From: Rhabdophis nuchalis
Lineage: Eukaryota; Chordata; Lepidosauria; Squamata; Natricidae
NCBI GenBank assembly: GCA_039707465.1
Contig: CM077644.1
Coordinates: 196,699,962-196,763,961, forward strand
Direction: 5' to 3'
DNA: 64,000 bases
In this document: positions 43,064 to 54,118 of the stretch, piece by piece
Layout: the number at the start of each line of letters is the position of its first letter
How positions within the stretch are numbered: the first letter of the stretch is position 1
Position numbers and translations under genes: made by a program
The notes under the pieces: model-generated
Told to the model about the DNA's origin: nothing
What the model saw: the letters and a program-made list of their open reading frames with translations, nothing else
Database searches by the model: none

Positions 43064-43264
43064 CCTCCGCTGGGACTAGTGTAGATAGTTTTATTTCGGG
43101 GATTTTAATTAGTTTTTAGCGCAGGACAGGCATTTAATAGGTTTTTTAAATTTTTGTATTATGATTTTGTATGTTTTTTAAATTCCTGTGCGCCGCCCTG
43201 GGTCCTTTTGGAGAAGGGCGGGATATAAATCTAATAAATAAATAAATAAAATAAATAAATAAAA
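41575..43264 (+). mobile_element. L2-like LINE, 5'-truncated, longer copy
   Basis: Same family as 12,757-14,169 but on the + strand and extending about 290 bp further 5'. The 3' end carries GTGCGCCGCCCTGGGTCCTT, GAAGGGCGGGATATAAAT and AAATA tandem units. The 5' truncation is near 41,575. Confidence 0.85.
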
Positions 43265-43269
43265 GTGAC

Positions 43270-43970
43270 TGGACCTTAATAAAGAAGGTACATATATTCC
43301 TGGATATTTTTTAAAAAATTTATGAATATATCAGCATTCTGATATAAACAACGTTCTGAAACCTTATCAATTTCAGACTGTCAAATGGGCTTCCCAGTTG
43401 CCTGTTAAAAACTAAAAATATGTCATTTCTTCTTATGTGCTCGCAGTTTCCTCAATTCAAGGGTAAATATTTATGGTAGAGTCTTATATTTACTTTGGGA
43501 AGGAGAGTTAGTTATTTCTAATGACTTTTGATTACTATTGCTGTTTCTTGATACATGTTTTGGTGTCTATTCCATTGCGGTCCTTGCCTCCAAATGCAAA
43601 TAAATATATCTCTTGGGAGCCAGTATGGCATATGATTAGTCCTGGTGTTATATTCCTGCCTCTTAATCTATTTCTTTAAGAAAACAAGCTGGCAAGATAG
43701 GAAGCAGGCTAAAGAGAACTGCTATGTTAATATAGGTGAAATGCCTCCAGTACCATCAAGGGAAATCCCAAGCTTCTATTGCATTGGAAAGGCAGAAATT
43801 AAAACCCTGGAGCAGGGACACATCAGTCTTGATTTTTATGTACTGCACAGCAAATTTTCTATATGCACACAGCTTCATTTTTTTAGTTTGGGAGTTGGGT
43901 TTGGTAATAACAATGCTAATCTAACTATAAATTGTACCTGAGGGTCTTCTCCCAAGTAAGCATCTTTCTG
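43270..43970. other. AT-rich intergenic DNA, nothing recognised
   Basis: No gene recognised; small open frames have no domain support. Confidence 0.4.
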
Positions 43971-43973
43971 AAC

Positions 43974-44026
<53 letters not shown>

Positions 44027-44484
44027 GGGAGAATAAAAGCAATAAATATACAAAATACATACCAATTTAAAACAGATTAAATTAATTCCTGTGCTAAAAT
44101 CCCATTAACTAAAAATCCCCACTAAATATAAATATACATTTAAAAACCCATAGAGAGAGAGACTACCCTAGGCCGGCCAGGCGGAAAAGATGAGTCTTCA
44201 ATTTCAGGCGGAAGGAGCGGAGGTCCGTGGTCGTTCTAATATCGGGGGGAAGGTCGTTCCAGAGGGCCGGGCCCGCCACAGAGAGAGCCCTTCCCCTGGG
44301 CGTCGCCCGCTGACAAAGTCTAGTGGACGGCACCCGGAGAAGTCCCTCTCTGTGGGAGCGAATCGGCCGTGAGGATGTGTGAGGCAGGATCCGATCCCGC
44401 AGATAGCTAGGTCCCGAGCCATGGAGCGCTTTAAAGATGATAACTAACACCTTGAAGCGCACCCGGAAGACGACAGGCACACAT
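43974..44484 (-). mobile_element. L2-like LINE 3' fragment with (ATT)n tail
   Basis: The tail is a TAA/ATT microsatellite at 43,974-44,026. Inside, the minus strand encodes a short end of the RT C-terminus, visible as VVFRVRFKVLVIIFKALHGS, then PALWNDLPPDIRTTTDLRSF. The copy ends abruptly near 44,484. Confidence 0.8.
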
Positions 44485-44489
44485 AGTAT

Positions 44490-45590
44490 TATGTGTGAAT
44501 ACTGTTTGCCAGGCAAAAAACCCAGATATCTTCTCTTGCTTTCTTCATATGGGAAGACTTTTTATCGTTGCTGCCATAGCTTCAGAATCTGATTCGCCCT
44601 TCAATTGATTTTTCTGGACTAAATTTCCATAAAGAAATAGATGTGTTCAGCCTGGATTGTAAGGAATAATTAATGTCTTTTATTTACAGAACATAATGAA
44701 TTTTTAAGTAGCTTAACACTATCATTTGATTGTAGAGTTCCAATCCATTATTAGTTATGCAGAAATTCAATTTGCTACTCAAATTAAAGCAATAACAAAA
44801 TTAAACTTTTCTCAGCAATGGATTTTTTTTTATTGTTAAAATTCCTGACACAGGCTTTCAGTTTACCTGAAACAATGCTACCATCTAGTGACAAAGCAGA
44901 TAAATTCCAATTAGTAATTTTGTATTCTGTAGCTGACCTTCCCAATTTTACAAGAAGTGCAGGATATCTTGTTGACCCATTAGAAAATAAAATAAAATCT
45001 ATAGTATATTATCATTATTATTATTATTAGGCTTGGTTACAAGGAGGCAGGTAAGTGAACAATCGTTTTAATTCATGAAAAATTCTTAATAAGAATATTG
45101 TCATTAAATGGGCTAGGAACAGAATGATAATGATTGTGCAAATTTGAGAAAAAATACTGCAAATTGTAAAAATCTTAACATTTCCTTTTTCCTGGTAGAA
45201 AAATATATTATTTTATCACCTGAGACAACCAAAATGGAAGATTAAAAATCCCCCAGGAAGCTGAACTCAGATATTTGAGTAAATAGCTCTACTCTCAAGT
45301 ATTTCATTTCCGATTATTAAAAGAACTGACCAATATACAATATGTGCACACTAGGGACAAGGCTGTACTTAGCTTCTGATTCCCACATTAGAACCATAGT
45401 AGTCTTGCCCATCTTCAATGTATAGCTAGATCTTGAAAATAAGAAATGTGCAGTAATTTAAAAGCCCCTCTTCCTTAAAATAATTTTCAGATCAAGACAA
45501 ATTATGATGGGAAAAGTCTACCCATTTAAGTGTAAGGGTAAAATCAAATTTAGAAAGAAGTGACAGTACAATGCTTAAAGACTATTAAGG
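44490..45590. other. AT-rich intergenic DNA, nothing recognised
   Basis: A short ATT run near 45,010. No gene recognised. Confidence 0.4.
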
Positions 45591-45591
45591 G

Positions 45592-46432
45592 CTGCATTGA
45601 GGCACAATTGGCTGAAACTGAACCCCGACAAGATGGAATGGCTCTGGGTTTGATCTATGGAGAATTGCCACTTTTCATCTGAATGAAATGGCACTGCCCC
45701 AGACAGACTGTATATGTAATCTGGGAGTTGTCCTAAACTCAAAACTCCTGCTCAAGGAGCAGGTGGCAGTCATGGCCAGGAGGCCTTTTGCACAACTACA
45801 AGTTGGGTGCCAGCTGTGCTCTTTCCTGGACCAACAATCCCTACTCAATCATATACACCCTAGTTACCTCCCATCTTGACTACTGCAATGCTCTATACAT
45901 AGGACTGCCCTGTAAGCTTCAACTGGTTCAAAATGCAGCAGCCTGCATGGTTTTATGCAGGCCCATATATGTACATATTATCTCTCCTGCAGGAGATGCA
46001 TTGTTGAGTTGTTACTGGGCCAACTTCTAGGTGCTAGTTGTCATCTTCAAAGATCTGCATGGCTTGGAACTAGATTATTTGAAAGTGTCTTTTCCTGTTG
46101 ACCCACCAGAAAATCAGGGAATGCTATGGGTCCACTCTCCTAAGGAGGTCCATCTAGCAGGACCAAAAAGAAGGGTGGCTTCCTCCATGTGGAACATAAT
46201 CCAAAGAGATTGGCCCCCACTTTGACAATTTTTCACAAGGTCCCAAAGAACTGGTTTTGTCAATAAGCATGGGGACCCCAGAATGGGATGTAGCCCATCA
46301 GATGGCTTGTTTGTTGTTGTCAGGGCAGGATGTTGTTGTTTTTACATTTATATTTTATTATTGTAAGCCACACAGACTCATTGAGAGTGAGTTGGGTAGC
46401 CATATAAATTTGTTTAAATAAATAAATTATAA
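45592..46432 (+). mobile_element. Older L2-like LINE fragment, plus strand
   Basis: Decayed RT C-terminus: CNLGVVLNSKLLLKEQVAVMARRPFAQL, LDYCNALYIGLPCKLQLVQNAA in shifting frames, ending in TGAGTTGGGTAGCCATATAA and AAATA units. A different subfamily from the copies at 13 and 42 kb. Confidence 0.75.
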
Positions 46433-46539
46433 CATAATGGTGTTGAGTGGAAGTGGGAAAAATAATCTGGGCTCAATTATGGTTTGGCTAATGCATGTGC
46501 ATTTAGATGTAGTAGACACTATATATAACTTGGCCAATG

Positions 46540-47075
46540 GAGCTCAGTGGAAGCTGATACAAAAAAAGAAATTGAATGGCATGTTAAATGTGATAGGCAG
46601 GCATTTGGCAAGTTAAGCATAATTTTCAATAACCTCCCTCTGTGCCTAAAGACAAAAGCTTTTAATCAGTGTGTGCTACTGGTGCTAACCTATGCCAGTG
46701 AAACATGGGCACTAACCTCACAATTAATACAAAAGCTACAAGAGCCATGGCTTGCACATATTTGACATCATCGGACTAGAAAGACCTGCACATTTGGGAA
46801 TGAACGAAAATATATGATGACAGTAAAAGAATTAAAATGGAAATGGGCTGACCACAAACCAACTGATGACAAGTGGACTAAGGCAGTCATCGAATGGATT
46901 CCACTTGATAAAGTGTCCACAAAACAGACCTAAAACAAGATGGAGTGATGACATCAGCAAATATTGCAGGCTCAACTGGCAAAGAAAAAAGACCATATTG
47001 GTTGGAAATATGTAGAAGAGGCCTTTATCCTGCAGTGGATAGACAATGTCTAGAATGATGATGATGTGAATTTAA
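46540..47075 (+). pseudogene. RTE/BovB-like LINE, C-terminal ORF2 fragment
   Basis: Residue strings IEWHVKCDRQAFGKLSIIF, LKTKAFNQCVLLVLTYASET and, in other frames, LKWKWADHKPTDDKWTKAVIEWIP and RPKTRWSDDISKYC match the C-terminal region of RTE-clade (BovB-like) transcriptases as I know them. It ends with an ATGATGATG microsatellite typical of these elements. Frameshifted and inactive. A second piece lies near 62.2-62.6 kb. Confidence 0.7.
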
Positions 47076-47700
47076 TTAGTATTAGAATCCCAATGTATTT
47101 CATTGTATTAGTTTGTTTCTTGTATGGTTACATCTTCCCTTTCCAAACTTTGTTTTTATTCCATTTATCAAAGATATATCACATTTTTCCATTTACCATT
47201 AACAGTATTTGAAAAGTGCTATTTTTAAATAAAGTTCACGCAGTATTTTTGTAGTAGCTTCATCAAGATTCTATTTTTTTCACCTAACCATCACTGTTAA
47301 AATATGTCAAGGACTGGAAACTCTGAACAAATATTAGTTGTTATATTTTTAGTTTTGAATATCTTGGAATTCAAGATACTTGAATTCCAAGATGTAGCTG
47401 TCTGAAAACATTTAAAATGTAATTAAGAGTGTGCTTTCCCAGATTACAAGGAACAAATCACTGGTATTTCTTTGAATGCTGGTATGCAAACCAGCAGTCA
47501 AAGAAATTTCTAGAATTTCTTTCTAGAATTAAATCCAAGATGGAATAAAAGAATGTCAGTAATATTCAAAAGCATTACGGAAATAATTATGAGGACTGAG
47601 AAAATCTTGCCATTTCCAGAGAGCGCATATTTTGTAGATGTGGGGGTCAGACTAGTTGATCTTGTCATTTTTACTTTTATGCTTTTTAAAGTGCAAAAAG
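47076..47700. other. AT-rich DNA with two close hairpins
   Basis: A perfect 15-bp inverted repeat with a 3-nt loop lies at 47,361-47,393, and an imperfect 20-bp one at about 47,464-47,505. No gene recognised. Confidence 0.6.
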
Positions 47701-47711
47701 CATCTCTGATA

Positions 47712-47998
47712 CAGGAAACGCCAAACCGCAGAAGCTGCACCTGCTCGAGTTAGAGGCTGGTTAGCAAAAACAGGATATGTTTGTGGTTTTCTTTTTGATG
47801 ACGATCATTTTAATCAATCAGAGAAAGAGTAAAAATCTCCATGATAAAACTAAACTATAAAACCTTGTATTCCCTTTTGGAAGGATTTCAGAATTCTTGG
47901 ATGCTAGCCTGAACTAGCTTTCTGAATCTATGGCAGCCATAATAAACTTTTCCTGATTTTGAGAAGTCCAAGTCTCGCCTCTTTTTCTGCAACAGTAG
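47712..47998 (+). mobile_element. Unclassified 0.28-kb interspersed repeat, copy 1
   Basis: Begins CAGGAAACGCCAAACCGCAG and ends TTCTGCAACAGTAG, with AATAAA near 47,941. GATA lies on both sides (47,708-47,711 and 47,999-48,002). A second copy lies at 51,227-51,493. It looks like a solitary LTR or a short retroposon, but lacks TG...CA ends. Confidence 0.6.
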
Positions 47999-48002
47999 GA
48001 TA

Positions 48003-48425
48003 CCTTCTTTGAAAGAAATAACGATCTTTATCTCATTTAGATTGGGACAGAGGCGAAATTAACAAGATATCCGCATCTTGTCACCGATTCTTGTTCTGTC
48101 AATTTAAAAAAAATGAAAATTTAAAATACATCCTAATGTTCTGTTCCAAAATACACCCGTTTCTAGATCGTTGTAGCCTCTGTGTACGGGGCTGAGCCGA
48201 GCAGAAAAAAAGGCTGAGCCTTTTAATGAAAAAAAATAACTGGGCATCCAATCTGCAACGCACCGAAGTCGGTTTTAAACTAATAATTAAAATACTGCCG
48301 CCTTCCCTTCCCTTTTAAAAGCACTTAATTCAATTTAATATGACTTGGGCGAGGGCAGAAATGCAGAGCCTTAAGAAAGACTCATTTCTACACCACCACT
48401 CCCCACTCGCCCAGCTCCGCCCGCA
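48003..48425. other. Intergenic DNA upstream of the FBXL17 promoter
   Basis: AT-rich to mixed, GC content rising after about 48,350. No repeat end or exon recognised. Confidence 0.4.
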
Positions 48426-48429
48426 AAAG

Positions 48430-48761
48430 CAGAGCCGGCGTTTTCGAGCATTTAACATTTAAACTTCAGCACGTGCCTCCATCACGTGGAAAAGTTCTAA
48501 GCGGAACCGGAAGTGAGGGCTTCCATGGAGTCCCTGGTTTGTTGTGGTTATATTTAGAACTCTAATTTGGGGCGGATCAGGGAGGCGGAAGTTTCTTGGC
48601 CATTTCCTTCCATGTCCCGGAAGCTGAGGCGTTGTGGTTGCCGGTCCCGGCGAGAGTAAAGGAACAGAAGCTGGGAGCCATGTCGTGAGGCTCGCTGAGC
48701 TGCGCCGACGCCGCTCAGAGAAGGCCCTGCCGAGCCTGGTGGCGGTGGCTCGGCTTCCTAT
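48430..48761 (+). promoter_or_regulatory. FBXL17: FBXL17 promoter and 5' untranslated region
   Basis: GC-rich block leading into exon 1. Two CACGTG E-boxes lie 13 bp apart (48,470-48,475 and 48,483-48,488) and an ETS-type ACCGGAAGTG at 48,506-48,515. No TATA box stands out, as usual for CpG-island genes. Two short upstream open frames precede the start codon: 48,612-48,659 and 48,680-48,688. They would damp translation if they are within the transcript. The transcription start site cannot be placed from sequence alone. Confidence 0.65.
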
Positions 48762-49568
48762 ATGGGCCATATTATTTCGAGGAAAGGCACTAAGCAGAAG
48801 GCGGAGAAAAATCATCTCCGCGCCTCCCTGAGGGGGAAGGTCCCTCCGGCGACACGGACCCGGACCTGCTTCCTCCGGGGTCCCTGCATGCTGTGTTTCC
48901 TGGTCCACAGTGCCAGCCCGCCCGCCGCGAAGGAACAGCCGTCGCCTGCCTTCCTCTGCACGGCTGCGAAGCCCCCAGGCGACCGCCACGCTCGCCGCCT
49001 CTTCCGCTGGCCTCCCGTGTCGGTCTGGAGAGAGCGGGGTCGCCGCTGCCGCCGCTTCCTCTTCTCCAGCCTGCTCATTTCGCCGCCGCCGCCGTCGCCG
49101 CCCCCCCTGCGCCGGGGCTTCTTCGGGTCTGCGCTGGAGAGCAGCGAGGCTCCCGTGGAGATGGTGTGCAAGCGCAAAGGGATCGGGCTGCGCGCCTATC
49201 CGCCGCGGAAACAGCCCCGTTGCGCCACCCTCCGTGGAAATGCGGCGGGCACCGGCGCCCCTTCGCCGCCCTCGGCCGACCCCGCCGAATGCCAACAGGT
49301 GCTCTTGCCCGAACAGCACCTCTGCCCTCTGCCCTGCGCCGTAGACTGTGCCAGGGAAGCTTCGCCTAAAGACTCCGTCGCCGAGGATGGGAAGGAGATC
49401 ATCCCAAGTAGCTGTCCTTCGCACCTGCCGGAACTCGATGGGCGAGAGAAGCCCGAGTCGGGCGAACCTTACTGTGAAGAACCCCCCGAAAACCCGGAGG
49501 ACTGTTGCCAAGAGTCGCAGCCACCGCTGCCGGATATTAACCAACTGCCTCCCTCCATCCTTCTCAAG
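48762..49568 (+). CDS. FBXL17: FBXL17 exon 1: N-terminal region to start of F-box
   Basis: FBXL17 is the substrate receptor of an SCF (SKP1-CUL1-RBX1) ubiquitin ligase, known for removing wrongly paired BTB-domain dimers and for targets such as SUFU and BACH1. This exon gives 269 codons, from MGHIISRKG through RGPCMLCFLVHSA and EMVCKRKG to DINQLPPSILLK, the first F-box residues. All these blocks match mammalian FBXL17 as I recall it. Between them are poorly conserved Arg-, Ala- and Pro-rich stretches; the N-terminal region seems shorter than in human. The start was chosen because MGH is the conserved N-terminus. The donor is AAG|GTGGGT at 49,569, phase 0. Reading past it meets a stop at 49,616. 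Confidence 0.92.
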
Positions 49569-49845
49569 GTGGGTTTGGTGGGCATGAACTGTCAAGGGTG
49601 GTGCTGTTACATATGATACGCAGAATTCCAAGGTATGCTGTGGTTATCTTTTTTTTTAACTTTTTAAAAAAGATAAGTTTTTTTCCTCCTGATCTTCAAG
49701 AACATGTGTTGTATCTAAGAGGTGGGTTTGGTAGACATGGAGTGTCAAGGGTGGTGCTATGATATACAAACTTCCAAGGTGTGCTGTGGTTAGCTTGTTT
49801 TTTTTTCTTTTTAAAAAAAGATAAGTTTTCTACCTACCTCCTTTT
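49569..49845 (+). repeat. Tandem duplication at the start of FBXL17 intron 1
   Basis: The first 120 bp of the intron (GTGGGTTTGGTGGGCATG, TGTCAAGGGTGGTGCT, AAAAGATAAGTTTT) recur 153 bp downstream from 49,722 (GTGGGTTTGGTAGACATGG). The second copy begins with the same donor-like GTGGGTTTGGT. Confidence 0.85.
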
Positions 49846-51220
49846 CTTTGAGAACTGCTCTTCACGGATTTCTTAGAAACCTGTGTGTGGTGTTCTGCCT
49901 TGGCTACCTCGCACCTACCTGTTTCTCATTCTGGGTTCAGTCATACATTGAAAACAATCAACAGCAGGAATCCCATCACAAGGGGTGCAAACCTGTCATT
50001 AGATTGTTTTTTACTGCGCTACTTTTCCATAGAGATGGGGATGAAGACCTTGTGTTGATGTCTGTGCCATTTTGTAATTTAAACCACCTAGCTACAGGTT
50101 TATTGAAAGCAATGCTGATGAGTCTTAACTGAAGTTGAATCCCTGACTTGAGAGGATGTTGAATGCTTTTAGGAGATAATTTTTACATTGTCATAAGATA
50201 ATACTCACAGTTCTAATTTAGAACTGTTCAGCTTGATGTGGAAAATTCATCTTACTTCTGTATTTATAAACAAAAATAACTTTCAATAAATACATAAATG
50301 TATTCCATATGAACAAGTGATATTTAAAGTGCATTATTTGCTGTAGCTTTGATAATTGCAGCTTTCATTTCTCTTGTATTGGAATTGCAGGAAGAAGTAA
50401 GTCTGAAAGTGGAAGCTACTCACCTGCTTCTTACAGGGCTTTATTTGCTTCTTTTTAATTTTAACCTATTAGCTCAGGACTTTAATACCCAATGATTCAC
50501 AGACATCATCTCCCAAAACTTAAGCCTATTTTTTGCATTTATAATATATATTTGAAAGTTTTAGATTATATTATTTTGGCTCTCTGCTACCTTGAGAATG
50601 GTCTGAGAAGAATCAAGCAGAATCAAGCATTATGTAAAATGCATAGGTGGTATTCAGGAAGACTATACCAAAATGACATACATCTCTCTCTACATGGAAA
50701 CAGGCAATATTGTAAAGATCCAATCTAAAGACGCTTAGTACCCATTGGTGAATATATATATATATACACACACACATTCATTCATTCATTCATTCATTCA
50801 TTCATTCATTTATTTATTTATAAAACTCTTTATTCATTTGTTTATCCCACACTATTACAGTTACTTCAGTTCTTCTTGAAATAGATGAATAAAAAGTCCT
50901 TAAATGATCCTATAAAGATTTCTGCCTAAACTTGTAACTGCTATCTGTAATGTCAGAATTTATGATAACTTTACATAATAGAACAGAGGTATGCCTTCCA
51001 AACTTTTGAAACAGCAACTTGTTAGTAACAGTTATTAGCCAAATGTACCTAACACATGTCATATATTCAAGTTAGTTCAAATTAAATACTTATTACTATG
51101 GGTAATGAGGCAGGGCATTAGCATAAAGTGAGACCTGGTTGTTAAGAGTGAAATGATGTGGGGCTCGGATGGATGACCCAGTTTTGTGAATAAGCTTTGA
51201 ATTTCTTAAGTTTGTAAGAG
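49846..51220. other. FBXL17 intron 1 sequence, no exon seen
   Basis: AT-rich; a compound microsatellite (TA, then CA, then ATTC) lies at about 50,752-50,818. Nothing else recognised. Confidence 0.5.
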
Positions 51221-51226
51221 TTGCAA

Positions 51227-51493
51227 CAGGAAACGCCAAACCGCAGAAGCTGCACCTGCTCAAGATAGAGGCTGGTTAGCAAAAACAGGATGTTTGTGGT
51301 TTTCTTTTTGATGACGATCATTTAACCTATCAGTTGATTGTAGGAAAATATATCAAACCTTGTATTTCCTTGTGGAAGGGGCTCAGAATTCTTGGATGCT
51401 AGCTTGGACTAGCTTTCTGACCTATGGCAGCCATAATAAACTTTTCCTGATGTTGAGAAGTCCAAGTCTCGCCTCTTTTTCTGCAACAGTAAC
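51227..51493 (+). mobile_element. Unclassified 0.28-kb interspersed repeat, copy 2
   Basis: Clear homologue of 47,712-47,998: CAGGAAACGCCAAACCGCAG at the start, GGCAGCCATAATAAACTTTT, and CTTTTTCTGCAACAGTAAC at the end. TTGCAA flanks it (51,221-51,226 and 51,494-51,499). Confidence 0.65.
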
Positions 51494-51624
51494 TTGCAAT
51501 GAAATAGTTAAAACAATATTCCAAGAAGTAATAGTTGCACATTGTAAACATTTCTTCACTGACAGTTTATTTTTTCTTGTTTAAAATTTGGATAGCACTA
51601 CATTATCCTTTAACAATGGCAGAA

Positions 51625-52616
51625 AATTGACTTACAACAGTTCATTTAGGACTGATTTTCAACAGCTGCTAAAAAAGCCAACACAGTTCTAGGCTGCATA
51701 AACAGAGGAATAGAATCAAGATCACATGACGTGTTAATACCAGTTTATAGTGCCTTGGTGAGACCACACTTGGAATATTGCATCCAGTTTTGGTCGCCAG
51801 AATGTAAAAAAAGATGTTGTAAAAAAGATTGCAAGAGAAGTGTAACAAAGCTGATTAAGGGACTGAAAGTTAAAACATATAAAGAATGGTTACAGGAACT
51901 AGGCTTGTCTATAAGGAAAAGAAGGACTAGGGGAGACATGATAGCAGTGTTCCAATATCTCAGGGATTGCCGCAAAGAAGAGGGAGTCAAACTATTCTCC
52001 AAAGCACCTGAAGGCAGGACAAGAAGCAATGGAAGCTAATCAAGGAGAGAAGCAACCTAGAACTAAGGAGAAATTTTCTGACAGAACAATTAATCAGTGG
52101 AACAACTTGCCTCCAGAAGGTGTGAATGCTCCAATACTGGAAGTTGTTTAGGAGAGATTGTATTTGTCTGAAATGGTATAGGGTTTCCAGCCTGAGCAGA
52201 GTTTGGACTAGAAGACCTCTAAGGTTCCTTCCAACTCTGTCATTCTATTCTATTCCATTTAGTGACCATCAAAGCTACAGTGGCATTGAAAAAAGTGACT
52301 TGTAACTGTTTTTCACATGACCATTGTAGCATCCCTGAGGTTATGTGATCAGAATTTGGACACTTGACAATGATTTATATTTATCTCGGTTGCAGTGTCC
52401 TGGGGTCATATAATCACCTTTTGCAACCTTATCACAAGCAAAGTCAATAGGAAAGTCAGATTCACTTAACTGTGTCATTAACTTAACAATTGCAGGGATT
52501 CACTTAACAACTGGGGCAAGAAAAGTCGTGAAATGGGGCAAAATTCTCTTAACAAATGTCTCACTTAACAGAAACTTTGGGCTCAATTGTACTCATAAGT
52601 CAAGGACTACTTGTAT
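51625..52616 (+). mobile_element. CAGGTAGTCC-family MITE interrupted by CR1
   Basis: The left piece (TTGACTTACAACAGTTCATTTAG) and right piece (52,256-52,616, with GGTTGCAGTGTCCTGGGGTC and ending CAAGGACTACTTGTA) form one element once the CR1 between them is set aside. It lies in FBXL17 intron 1. Confidence 0.75.
51650..52255 (+). mobile_element. CR1 LINE, 5'-truncated, with 7-bp target duplication
   Basis: Inserted at CATTTAG (51,643-51,649 and 52,256-52,262). It encodes the C-terminal end of CR1 ORF2 in broken frames: KKANTVLGCINRGIESRS, LIPVYSALVRPHLEYCIQFW, then KRRTRGDMIAVFQYL. The 3' end has TTGGACTAGAAGACCTCTAA and a CATTCTATTCTATTC tail, the motif that seeds AATAG microsatellites in snakes. 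Confidence 0.85.
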
Positions 52617-53296
52617 TTAAGTCTACTATGTTTTTTCAACACTAGGTATTTGTACCCTTTTTTACTCATCAGAAGCTCAAACGATGCATTATCTAAGACT
52701 TTGTAAAAGTAGACATTTTCCATTATTTTTTGTCCTCTTTTTCCAGCAAGGCTGTGTATCTTGACTTTAATGAAAATGCTGTGGAATCTGTATTTACGAA
52801 AATGGGGGAGAAAGCAAATCAAATACTTGTGAATTTGTTCCAGCATTCTGATAGACAAATCCCACTTAACATAGTTTCTGACTGTTGCACCACTCCATCT
52901 CAGATTTTCATGCACTGCAAAGAAACTTTCTCATTCCATTTAATAATGTAATTGCTACAGATACAATTTTATCTATAATCCTCACCACCCAAACCACCCC
53001 CTATTTTTAACCGGAATTTAAACCAGTGGCTTAAAGCTTGCAACTATCATTTAAAAAATGGTGGCCTAATAAACATATTGAATGTGTGCAAGGTTTTAAT
53101 TATTAATGATTTTTCATAGCCAGCATTGGAGTGGATGTTGCATATTAATGAGTAACTATGGAAGATGTACAGCTGGGATTACATTGTTCTTTGAAAAAGA
53201 TGATGGCTTGCATTGGATAACTGTTAAAATGCTACTGTTGCCATGTTGTTAAAAGGAACTTTGAAGGCATATGACTTTCTCTTTTTATTTTTATAG
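52617..53296. other. FBXL17 intron 1, right part
   Basis: AT-rich sequence up to the exon 2 acceptor; no repeat recognised. Confidence 0.45.
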
Positions 53297-53419
53297 ATAT
53301 TTTCCAATTTATCTTTGAATGAGCGATGTCTTTCAGCATCATTGGTTTGTAAATACTGGCGTGATCTCTGTTTAGATTTCCAGTTTTGGAAACAATTGGA
53401 CCTCAGTAGTCGTCAGCAG
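53297..53419 (+). CDS. FBXL17: FBXL17 exon 2: F-box body
   Basis: A 123-bp, phase 0-0 exon encoding 41 residues: IFSNLSLNERCLSASLVCKYWRDLCLDFQFWKQLDLSSRQQ. Joined after the exon 1 end, it completes the F-box that binds SKP1, with the typical LVCKYWRDL and FWKQLDL motifs. The acceptor is TTTTTATAG before 53,297 and the donor CAG|GTACGG after 53,419. Intron 1 is 3.7 kb. Almost every residue is as in mammalian FBXL17, showing purifying selection. Confidence 0.95.
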
Positions 53420-53667
53420 GTACGGAGTAGGCAACATTAACATATGAAATTTCAAAGTAATGCTTGAAAGATGAACATATGGAATATATGCTATGTCAGA
53501 TCATTGCGTATCAAATGCAATTTATAGTTACGTTCATATGTAAAACCAAGCATGGGTTAATTATCCTATGTGCTATAGTATGTTTTTGCGAAGACTGTGA
53601 GCCACTAGCAGCAAATTTAACAGATGTTCCTCTTCAGGTAATATTCCACCTATTAGGATTGTATGTA

Positions 53668-54063
53668 CTGTATTTTTTGGAGTATAAGACGCACTAAGAT
53701 TTTGAAGAGGTAAATTTTAAAAAAAAGTTTTTGCCCTCCCCGGCCCTAGGAGCATTCTGCACTCTGTTTTTTTTTTGTGAAAAACAGAGGATGCAGAGAG
53801 TTTGGGGGCCGGGAAGGGCAAAAATGTGACACATGGGGCCTCGATCTTCCTAAAGGATAAGGCTTTTATCGATCTCAAATCCACTTTTCTCTACCCACTG
53901 GTAGAAATCTAGCACCTTGAGAAAAGCCTTTGTGATGAGGAGACTGATCCTCTTTCCTTCGTCTCCCCCCTCCAAACTCCCCGTATCTGTCATGCAGTGC
54001 TTATTGCTATTGCTGCTTTTGCACCCAGCTACCGTATCTCTTTTCTGCATGACCGATCCGAGC

Positions 54064-54118
<55 letters not shown>

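Noticed and set aside
48459..49631. A 390-codon minus-strand open frame opposite FBXL17 exon 1
   Set aside because: It is the antisense shadow of a GC-rich conserved exon; the plus-strand product matches FBXL17 and the minus product matches nothing known.
54066..54116. Telomere-like or Z-DNA regulatory element
   Set aside because: It is a simple GT microsatellite in a transposon; no further evidence of function.
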